Shown in pieces: positions 47,186 to 55,057 of a DNA stretch of 55,057 nucleotides. Origin of the DNA: Biscogniauxia marginata. Its lineage: Eukaryota; Ascomycota; Sordariomycetes; Xylariales; Xylariaceae. Location: NCBI GenBank assembly GCA_022695795.1, contig MU404220.1, positions 1-55,057 of the forward strand. Direction: 5' to 3'. A program made the position numbers and the translations under genes. Position 1 is the stretch's first letter, and the number at the start of each line of letters is the position of its first letter. A model generated the notes under the pieces. That model had not been told where the DNA came from and did not search any database. It was given only the letters and a program-made list of their open reading frames with translations.

Positions 47186-47896
47186 TTAGTTACCGCTCTC
47201 CTTCCAAGGCAGGCTGATCTCAACCTCCTGCATTAGCTTCTCGACTAGATCTACTAGCTTGGGCGCATCCTTAAGCTCTTTCAGTGCCTTAATGATCTCC
47301 TCGGTCGTCTCCCTGCTCAGCCCCTCCTTTCGGTCGGAATAGATATCGATGCCCTCCTGCGTGAACAGCGTCGGCGCAAACCACGTCACGGCCCAACGCT
47401 CGATGTCGCCGTCGCCGTCGCCTCCACCAGCACCACCAGGCAGCGGCCGCTCCCCCCACCCCATGACCTCCCAGTAGCTGCTAGCGATGGTCAGCAGACC
47501 TTTCCCGCGCCACTTCCAGGCGGCAGGGACCACGGGGTCTGGCTTCTCGACGCCGACGACGCTCTTCACGCCGCCCTTGCCGTCCTTCTTCTCGTACTCG
47601 ACGATGTTGTCGTTGGTCCCGGGGTGCGGCGGCGGCGAAGACGATGACGACGCGGGCTTGTACGGGGCGTAGGTTATGCGTACGTTCTTCGAGGAGCGCC
47701 ACATGGAGAGGGTCGAGTGCGTGACGGACCAGGTGCGCCGGAGCCAGTCGAGCGGCGGGGCGACGAAGGCATCGGAGGTTGTCGTTGGCGGGGCGGGTTT
47801 GGAGGAGCTCGGGAGGTATTTGGAGGGTACGCGAAGACTGATCGTGGTTGGAGGTATCGTCGCGTCGGCCGGCGGTGATTGCGTTGGTTCTGCCAT
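47186..47896 (-). CDS. Conserved-looking Trp-rich protein of unknown function
   Basis: A single exon of 236 residues from Met at 47896, which has a good context (gccATGgc). An in-frame Met at 47932 would add 12 residues but lies in promoter-like sequence. Residues 1-48 are Pro/Ser/Thr-rich and probably disordered. Residues 49-80 hold a Trp-rich start (Leu-Asp-Trp-Leu-Arg-Arg-Thr-Trp). Low-complexity inserts follow at 83-92 (Ser/Pro) and 153-164 (Gly/Asp). The core motifs are Trp-Lys-Trp-Arg-Gly-Lys-Gly at 127-133, Tyr-Trp-Glu-Val-Met-Gly-Trp-Gly at 141-148 and Trp-Ala-Val-Thr-Trp-Phe at 168-173, then a C-terminal helix to Trp231. No signal peptide or membrane span. The pattern recalls small beta-barrel (lipocalin-like) fungal proteins, but I cannot name the family. 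Confidence 0.8.
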   Translation of the reverse strand: MAEPTQSPPADATIPPTTISLRVPSKYLPSSSKPAPPTTTSDAFVAPPLDWLRRTWSVTHSTLSMWRSSKNVRITYAPYKPASSSSSPPPHPGTNDNIVEYEKKDGKGGVKSVVGVEKPDPVVPAAWKWRGKGLLTIASSYWEVMGWGERPLPGGAGGGDGDGDIERWAVTWFAPTLFTQEGIDIYSDRKEGLSRETTEEIIKALKELKDAPKLVDLVEKLMQEVEISLPWKESGN

Positions 47897-48871
47897 GGCT
47901 GAAGCTGTAAGAGGTAGGTACCTAACAACCAAGAGGAGTGAACCGCCAACGTACCTAGGTATTAGGGATGGGTTGGGAGAAATACCGAAGCGGACTGATA
48001 GACTGGTAAAGTACCGGGATCGCTCTGTAAGCAGGATCCAGACCGTGGTGTATTCCTATTCTAGGAACATGAATGTCTTGTTGAAATGTTTTGTTGACAT
48101 TAGAAGCTTCTTAGGTACCTCCTTACTTAGTGTGAATATACGGGAAGTCGAGCTTCCGGCAGGGAGAGGTACCTAATCTGTTTCAGGGACCAATGATGTC
48201 ACACAATTGCATCTTAACCGCTTCAAGACAGTGCCAATTGATTGATAAGGAATCTGCGCCCAATCGCGAATGGAACAATTGAGAGGTTCGGCCAGATGCG
48301 GTTGATAATGATATTGATTGACAAAATCCGTAGAGATCGCGGATATCTTAAGTAGACTAGCTTATATCATACTATAAAAGTAGCTAATTTGACTTATAAT
48401 AGGGATAGAAGAAGTTAGGAGAACAAAAATGGAATCAACTAATTACGTACCTGGTACATCTGTACATCTGTACATATGTACCTAAACTAACAATATGGTT
48501 ATGTGATAAGGTCTACATAAATGCTCCTTCCCGCGCGGGTGGCACATGGCACATGGTAAGCAGCTTCCTCCCCTTAGCGCAGGTACCTAACTTACGCTAG
48601 TTCTCTTTCCCTTTTCTGTGCCTGATTTCTGCCCGTCTCCTGTGGAAAATATCAACCATCCATCCATCTTCACTCGATGATGCATTGACGTTTTGTGACT
48701 GCAACGACCTCCGCGAATATTTAGGTATTGCCACATTGCAACACTGCTGGGGTCCGTGGCCCCACATATTTCGCCATTCTCGATTCCCGTTTCTATCGTC
48801 CCCACCACTTCGTCCGCCTTTTTCCCTCTCCTGACTCCATCTCATTGCGCCGTAGATTTCGTCGTTTCATT
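47897..48871. promoter_or_regulatory. Divergent intergenic region
   Basis: 975 bp between divergent genes, likely carrying both promoters. It contains several aggtacct-type palindromes (about 47915, 47955, 48113, 48168, 48582) and a short repeat tacatctgtacatctgtaca near 48456. No additional gene seen. Confidence 0.5.
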
Positions 48872-49519
48872 ATGAGCGACACCGATGACACCGCCGCCGC
48901 TATGGCTCAGGCCATGGGCTTTTCGAGTTTCGGCTCACAGAATCCTCCTAGCAAACGTCGCAAGTTCAACCCCAGCACCGACGCTGTTGTCGCCGCCTCC
49001 TCCTCCCACACCGTGCCCCTCTATCTTCAAGCCGCAGATCAAGACTTTGGCTCGGGTTCCAATGCGACACCGCTAGGTACTCGGATCCAGAACCACGATG
49101 AGATCGATTTAGATCTCGAAGACGATGCGCAACATATCACAGCCAATGATGAGGTGCGAAGTCGAGATGGACAAGACGATAGTGGCGCTGGTCCAGGGCC
49201 ACAATACCTTGATACATCGCGTCCATCTGCGCCCATAGCCCCCGGCAGGGAAGATGACATTCAATCCCGGATTGATGGTATAGTTGGAACCTCCACCTCC
49301 GGAGAAAACGATTCGCACCTTTCGACACCTGCACCCACACCCGGTAGGGGGCTGGGTAACCATCGTGGCCGTGGCGGAAAACAAGCCAACCGAGGTCAAG
49401 GTCATAATTCGGGACACAAGTGGTGGGAAGACTACTATGACCCGAGCTCAATTACAAACCCATGGGAGCGACTCGAGAAGACCCTAGGGCTTAAGCCGGG
49501 AAGCGATTGGGTGTCATAG
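48872..49519 (+). CDS. Small NLS- and RG-containing protein of unknown function
   Basis: 215 residues, single exon, starting at ATG 48872 (cattATGagc). The same frame is open upstream to 48728, but that stretch lacks protein character and the Met-Ser-Asp start fits an acidic, conserved N-terminus. Visible: Met-Gly-Phe-Ser-Ser-Phe-Gly (15-21), a basic Lys-Arg-Arg-Lys-Phe patch (28-32) that could be an NLS, an acidic Asp/Glu segment around 75-85, a Gly/Arg/Asn-rich region around 150-180, and a conserved-looking C-terminus Trp-Trp-Glu-Asp-Tyr-Tyr-Asp-Pro-Ser-Ser followed by Asn-Pro-Trp-Glu-Arg-Leu-Glu. It resembles fungal hypothetical proteins with the same ends. A nuclear or RNA-associated role is possible but not shown. 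Confidence 0.8.
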   Translation: MSDTDDTAAAMAQAMGFSSFGSQNPPSKRRKFNPSTDAVVAASSSHTVPLYLQAADQDFGSGSNATPLGTRIQNHDEIDLDLEDDAQHITANDEVRSRDGQDDSGAGPGPQYLDTSRPSAPIAPGREDDIQSRIDGIVGTSTSGENDSHLSTPAPTPGRGLGNHRGRGGKQANRGQGHNSGHKWWEDYYDPSSITNPWERLEKTLGLKPGSDWVS

Positions 49520-51280
49520 GAAGAAGCGAAGGCCGCGAAGGTGTGAATCGGTCTTCCTTTTGTGCAGCCCAAGCCCAAGCTTAAGTGAGCTACACTTGAA
49601 GCAGTCATGGGGTAGCCGCAACTATTGTGGGCCAATACCAGTTATCGAACGACGAGAAGAAAATAAGGACGGCCCGAGAAGCTTCCGTGGATCTCCTTGC
49701 TTCCTACATGTTACTGGCCAACAGGTAATGCATGGCCAGAGGTCCATGATACGCTTAAGATTCGCAACGCGGCCCTAACCCTCAGGCATCGCTTTTGATC
49801 ACGTGACGCCGTTCGACCTACGCTGGTGACTATCTCGACTTGTGGCTGGACGCTCTAGGGCCTCACATGATGGGGTCTCCGCCCTGCTGTACTCCCCCCC
49901 CTCCCCTCTTGGCCCACTAGAGGGCCGGGGGGGTGAAGACGGATAACCATGGCCTACTGTACTTCTACGGATACGGTTCCTACAACACGGCACTGGGCCA
50001 AGCCATTAGAAGGGGAACCTCTGTATTACTATGTTAAGGAGAAAAACAGGTCTGGTCCAATGAGAACGCCAGAGAACAAGCCCACCAGCCAGGAAGGGAC
50101 TACCACGACTATGCTACCGTCCATCCAGTACGAAAGAGGCAATAACTACAAAGCCGAAAATGGAAAGGTGTCGTCCTCTCACCGAGTGTGGCAGAGCGCG
50201 TGGTCTATCTACGGGTACCCTCTCGTCCCTCCGCCCCGAGTGTGTCTCTATGGCATCCCACCTGTTGGAGACACCCCACGAACCTCTCTGTGCATGCCTG
50301 CCTCCTGTCACGCAGCTGCAGATATATTAACCCTGGGCGCCACCGCACCGGTCGCGCGCACGTCATGCCGTCTCGCATACATGCCTACTCGCCCACTAGA
50401 ACAGAGATCATGTACATTTAGCTCATGTATCCTCCAGGTCGTCCCAAGATCATCCAATCATAGCTCATAACCGCGTGAGAAAGTGTCTTCCTTGCCTCGT
50501 TAGCTTCTCAGCCCGCCCACCTGCTGTATGTCCTCGCGTGGTTTACAGGGGGTCAGACGCAGGAACAGAATAGCTACCCGTCCCCTGTCCGTACACATCA
50601 CTGATACGTACCACACAGCCGCCCGTAAAGCAGCGATGCATACGAGCGTCTAATTTTCCGCCCAGCCGCCCCAACGCCGAACCAAGATCCACCGCAGCTA
50701 CCAGGTTTTCCGTCTCACACCCAGCTGTTAGTCGTGTAGGGGTACGTGCAGATCCGGGACCACCAGAATCAAGGAAATTAGTCAAAAAGAAAAGGTGGAG
50801 GGGGCGTGTGCATCTGGAAGATCCCGGTTTGGAGAGAAAAAGAAGCAAGGTTGATAGATCTCGCATATCTCATCTCTTCCAGATCTCGCATTGCTGCGAC
50901 CCCCAAGCCACGTACACACTAGATTCGGTTCCTCCCAGAATGTGAGACATGAAACGGCCGCTAAAAGTAGTCTAAACAAACGACATCTGTAGAAAATGGT
51001 GTTAAGGGTGAGGTAGTAAAACTTTTGTGCCGTTTTTTCCCTCTTGCCTCTGATTTTTTTTTTCTTAGGCAATGAGGTTCTCTTTTTTTTTGGCCATTAA
51101 TATTTTAAATCCCTTTCTTTTTCTTTTTCCCCTTGGCGCCTACCGTTAAGGAAAATATTACTGTAGAGAGGAAATGAGGAATGTGATAATTTTGAACGCG
51201 GCAAGCTTGTAAGGAACCGCCGGCAGATATGGGGAGATTGGTAGGTAGCGAAAGCAGTAAGCTTTAAGATTGCTCTCTCC
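49520..51280. other. Intergenic region, no convincing gene
   Basis: 1.76 kb between gene stops. One 173-codon open stretch (49949-50470, +) lacks a recognisable domain, has compositionally random sequence and no good start context, so it is not called. A C/G homopolymer patch lies at 49895-49935 and T-rich tracts at 51050-51130, beside the 3' end of the KxDL gene. Confidence 0.6.
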
Positions 51281-52242
51281 TTAGTATTCGGGCGAGGGAT
51301 ACCGCTCACGGGCCTTCTGGTACTCTTTCGAGTGCTTCTTCTCGGCCTTCTTCTTCAGCGACCTGGTTTTTTTCGGTGACGGTTAGCAAATGTGGTGGTT
51401 CGAAATCACAGGGGTTCGTTCGTTGACAGATGTGGAGAGTAGAAAACATCGAGGCTCCTTTTTTTTCTTCTCCTCTCCGTCGTGCCACAATTTCTTTTCT
51501 CCGCTGTCTTGTTTGGAGAAATGCAATTTCTCCAATTCTTCCATGTTGGAGGGAGGTTACGAAGGGGGAAAAGGGGGGGTTGGCTATGCGAAAGAAACTT
51601 ACGAGACTCTCTTGGACGTCCACTCGAGGTTCGACCGCACCTCCTGCGCGTCCTGGAGGCCGTCGGCGAAGCGGGCGCGCGTCTTGGCCAGGCGCGCCTG
51701 CGCTTTGGCCTGCAGCTCGAGGAGCTCGCGGTGCTTCGCGTTGAGGTTTCCGGAACTGTTTAAAGTTTGGGATTGCATTTAGTCGTCTATACCCTGCTAT
51801 AGTTTTGGGGAAACGGGGGAACTCACGTCTGTGCCTGCACGGCTAGGCTGCGGTCCAGGGGGATCGGGTCGAAGGTGTCGGCGAAGCGCTCCTGCATGTA
51901 CTCGTTGAAGTCGACGCCGCTGGCGGAGCCGGCGGAGCACTCGCCGTCGCAGCAGGCGCTGCCGCCGTCGTGGTGGTGGTGCTGATGGTGGTGGTGCTGG
52001 TGGTGGCCGTCGCCGTAGCCGGTGCAGGAGGAGGAGGAGCAGACGTGGGCCCCGCCGACGGTGGCGGTCGGGTTGCTGCTGTAGGTGCCGCCGCCGGAGG
52101 AGACGACCGAGTGGTCGCCCTCGGGCGGCGAGACCGAGTAGGACGACGGCTGCGGGTAGTACCCGTACTGCGAGTCCTTGCCTGGGGCCGTGGGGATGGG
52201 CACCGCGGAGGTGCTGTAGTACTGGGGCGTGTAGGAGGCCAT
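51281..52242 (-). CDS. KxDL-type protein (KXD1-like)
   Basis: Three exons on the minus strand: 52242-51827, 51755-51603 and 51362-51281, giving 216 residues. Introns: 51756-51826 (71 nt, GTGAGT...CAG) and 51363-51602 (240 nt, GTAAGT...CAG); frames join exactly. The N-terminal 105 residues are low complexity (Tyr/Pro/Ser-rich) with a His run at 80-91 and a Cys cluster Cys-Cys-Asp-Gly-Glu-Cys at 97-102. The conserved part begins about residue 111 (Asp-Phe-Asn-Glu-Tyr), continues as a coiled coil from 144, and has Arg-Ser-Asn-Leu at 179-182 in the KxDL position, then Lys-Arg-Val-Ser-Ser-Leu-Lys. KxDL proteins belong to BLOC-1-related complexes acting on endosomes/lysosomes (vacuole in fungi); that role is by family only. 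Confidence 0.8.
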
Positions 52243-52480
52243 TGTGTGTGGTGTGTGGGTATGTATGCTGGGCTAGTATGGTAAGGGATACTAGATGAGA
52301 TGAGGGTGTATGTGACCAGTGGCGTGTAAGACCTTGATGTCTCTGTGTGTAGATAGTGTGTGTATAGGTGTGTGGGTACGTCTTGGAAGTGTATGTATGT
52401 GAGTGTGTATAGGGCAAAGACAAGTATGTTTTTGACTAAGTCGAAAAGTTGTTTGAATCTTCACGATGTGATAGATATCT
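52243..52480. promoter_or_regulatory. 5' flank of the KxDL gene, GT/CA-rich
   Basis: Upstream of the minus-strand start the sequence is dominated by tgtgtg and tgtatg runs on the plus strand (CA-rich in the gene's sense), such as 52245-52265 and 52336-52410. Likely 5' UTR or promoter low complexity; no specific element is assigned. Confidence 0.4.
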
Positions 52481-54961
52481 CGAGAGAGGAGTTGAGAGAG
52501 ATGAGTAGGATGAAGAAGAGTGATAGAGAAAGGAAGAAGAAAAGGAGAGTTCAAACCGTCAACAACGACCCCTTTTATACTTTTTCAGAGGCCATCGATT
52601 ACTATACCATCGAGGCCTTTTCTCCTTCTCCTCTGACCCCAGGACCGGAGGGATAACAGCCTCCGGCAATGCCATTCGTCCGATCTGTGGATAGTACGGG
52701 ATGGGATAGAGGCAGACCATGGTAGAGAGGCTTGATGGCCGACCCCGCTCGCTCGCTTGCTTGCCCATGATAATGGCTCGAAGTGAGAGACGAAAGGATG
52801 TACGTACATAGGATGAATAGTAAGAGAGGGGACTAATAGAAACGAAGATAGGGACAGGGACAGGGGGGGGGCTAGCAAGGTAAGGGCGATATACCAGTGT
52901 AAACAAGACGATGTATAACGAAACGATATGTGTGTACGTATGCATCATGGTATACATAGGCGGAATTAGGGAATGTGTAAAGGAGATCTGTGTGCAAGTA
53001 CAGGACTGAGCTTGCTTGCATATTACTCGCTTGTCTAACCCGGGTAGCCTGGACATGCGGCCTGGGGGTCCGTCTGTACGGTACGGTACAGATGGCCCTG
53101 TCTCGACATCTCCCCGGGCCCTGGACTTGTACCCACCTGTCTGACTGGTTGTATACTGTCTACTTGAGTTTCTTGTATAGGTGGGCGAGCCTGCCTGCTC
53201 GGTATCACTCTCTAGACCTCGTTTGTTTGGGATCATCTAGCCTATTCATTTTCCCAGCGAGGGGGATACATAGATCGACAAGGCAGAAAGGAGAAAAAAG
53301 TCCGGCAGTTACTGGATACAAGGAACCAGATGTGCGTTTGCTTGATCTGGTGCAACTTAATGGGTGAGCGAGCCCATATAGGGAAACTCAAGTATTATGC
53401 AAGCGTGACAGCATAGTCTAGTCATCATCGACACGCAGACTCACCCCCCTCTACATATTAACCATACTGGAGCACCGCAGGCCCAGATTCGATGCCCGGT
53501 TGCGGATTTGGCATCGATTGCTCCAGTGTGGAGCCTTCAGAAAAGAAAAGAAGAGAATGTGAAAAAGATATGCCGGGAGGCGAATATCACTGCCGTACGG
53601 AATGGGGCGACGGTGAAGATCAAGGATGGCTTTCCTTTCTAGTGGGGGGGGCGGGGGGGAGTGGGAGCATCAGATGCAGAGCCTCTGGTTCTTGACCATG
53701 GATGGCATGGATAGCCGATGAACAGACGATGTCACGGGGTCGAGTTTGATATGTATGGGGCATGAGGCGTGTATAAGTCCCGCGTGAAGGTACATGAGTC
53801 TCGAGGATAGGTACTTCGGGACGGAGTGTCGTATATGACGGAGACGCCGAGTTGTTCGCCAGGGGACGGGTGAATGGGTCGATAGACAAAAGAATACGGC
53901 TGATAGGACGGGATATCTAGGTAGTCAGGGTACCAGAGGGATCCATGAAGGTTTAGCGATGAGTTGGACAACTGTCTGCATGGAGGCATTCCAAGCAGGA
54001 AGCTAGTCCGAGAGTATATAGAACGAAAGGCCCTTCCAGATGCAGATGTAACTTTGAAGGTACTACCATAGAAGGCAAAACCATACAGGATACTTAGGGG
54101 TGTGTCTCTATTACGCCATTAGGGTTGGAGCGTGGCATGTAGACTCTCTATGGCGTCTTGGGTGGTGGCGGCGTGTAAACGGGAAAGACGGAGGATAATC
54201 ATGTCGTCTAGATCCATCCGGCCCCAACCTCACCCAGTCGGGTGTCTCGTTCGACATTGAGACCGAGGAGCAGCTTCCAACAAGCGCGCTGACGCTAATG
54301 AGCCTAGCTGTAGAAGCAAAAGCAGCGATGGATTTTCTTTCCCTCGCGCCACGGTTCAAGGGGAGGTGGGAACAGCGGACTGCATATGCCATGTAGCAGC
54401 CCAGTCGGACGACTCCGTTGGTAGTAATCCCAGCGAGAAGAGGAGGGAGGCATGAAGCCATGGACCGTCAGAGCAGACATTCGAAATATGTCAAGTTGCC
54501 GTTGACTGGTCAGGTCAGGCAGAAGTGCAGCAAGTCGGGCATTTTGTGTGCTGATGTGTTGTCAAGTCCCAGAGCCACCCGAATTATTTGAATTTTTTAT
54601 TTTTCCCTATTTTGCCCTTTTAAGGGGGAGGGAACCTTGACTAGCCCGAAAGGGGGACATCTTCATCCCAATTGCCAGGATTGCCTTCCCCCAGCTGCAA
54701 GAAATACCGCCTCAGGGGGATCCCCTGTTCCGGGTGCATTCTGTACTGTAGGTATGGATTGTACATATTCCTTGGGCCGCTTAGGCAGAAAATTTCCAGA
54801 ATATGTAAGGATGGAATTTTCTGATTGGCTGAAAATTCAAGAAATCTGGCGGTGGGAAGGGTAAGGAACATGCACGATGGAGGGAAGAGACAAGAAAAAA
54901 TATTAAGGGAAATATAGACGAACCGAATTACTAAGTTGCTTGGCTCACGAACTGTCTGAAC
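52481..54961. other. Intergenic region, no convincing gene
   Basis: About 2.5 kb of normal composition without a model I can support. Open stretches on both strands (e.g. 52559-53236 minus, 52990-53367 plus, 54111-54461 minus) show no domains, and their starts lack context. Small G-runs lie at 52862-52870 and 53643-53660, and a T-rich tract at 54585-54620. No tRNA was recognised. Confidence 0.6.
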
Positions 54962-55057
54962 TGGGGGGGGGGGGGGGGGGGCGGGCGGGCGGGGCGGCCC
55001 CGGCGGGGGGCGGCCCCGGGGCGGCCCCGCGGGCGCCCGGGGGCAGGGGGGGGGGCG
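54962..55057. other. Poly-G / G+C-only terminal tract
   Basis: The window ends in about 20 uninterrupted G followed by almost exclusively G and C blocks (cggccccggcg, cgggcgcccggggg). No A/T structure and no telomere repeat (TTAGGG). The likely explanation is a sequencing or assembly artefact at a contig end. Confidence 0.75.

Noticed and set aside
49949..50470. 173-codon plus-strand open frame
   Set aside because: No domain, random-looking composition, weak start context, and competing frames of similar length.
52559..53236. 225-codon minus-strand open frame upstream of the KxDL gene
   Set aside because: No recognisable domain; low-complexity Tyr/Ser/Pro content from GT/CA-rich DNA; could be an upstream transcript, but nothing supports it.
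54111..54461. 116-codon minus-strand frame
   Set aside because: No domain and no splice partners that extend it into a plausible protein.
54962..55057. Possible telomere
   Set aside because: No TTAGGG/CCCTAA units; only G homopolymer and GC blocks.

Overview
The window looks like a piece of a filamentous ascomycete (Pezizomycotina) genome, probably a Sordariomycete. The genes have short introns (60-71 nt, one of 240 nt) and fungal-type proteins, and about 42 kb is an AT-rich block of decayed LTR retrotransposons with the mark of repeat-induced point mutation (RIP): CpA/TpG is nearly gone, TpA is in excess, CpG survives, and catalytic codons have changed as RIP predicts (Asp to Asn, Cys to Tyr, Trp or Gln to stop).

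Bases 1 to about 42,140 hold no intact gene. I could resolve a nest of Ty3/gypsy elements, mostly one family, by LTR ends and 5-bp target-site duplications (TSDs). Element A (+, 841-3326 and 20577-22992) is split by an insertion flanked by TAAAT. That insertion contains the remains of F (-), element E (+, 4591-11148 and 18562-19823), and element B (-, 11149-18561, TSD AAAAC) inside E. E also carries a 196-bp TG...CA solo LTR without RIP (9849-10044, TSD GAATT). To the right are C (-, 22993-30788, itself hit by a solo LTR with TSD TTACT), a palindromic MITE (31591-32031; a relative lies at 421-839), D (-, 32223-39932, TSD TTAAC), and a solo LTR (40618-41092, TSD ATAAC). The elements show the order gag (CCHC) - protease - RT - integrase, plus a convergent antisense Cys-rich/coiled-coil reading frame beside the 3' LTR.

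From about 42.2 kb the composition becomes normal and five gene models can be supported: an AAA-ATPase with a fungal N-terminal domain (-, 42522-44718), a Cir_N/LENG1-like nuclear protein (+, 45750-46911), an unrecognised Trp-rich protein (-, 47186-47896), an unrecognised NLS/RG-rich protein (+, 48872-49519) and a KxDL-type (KXD1-like) protein (-, 51281-52242). They look like unlinked housekeeping genes in divergent and convergent pairs, not a pathway cluster. From 52.25 kb to the end I see no convincing gene. The last ~95 bases are G/C-only low-complexity sequence and look like a contig-end artefact.

All calls come from reading the sequence and recalled family knowledge. No alignment or database search was run, and coordinates inside the RIP-mutated elements are approximate except where LTR ends and TSDs are given.
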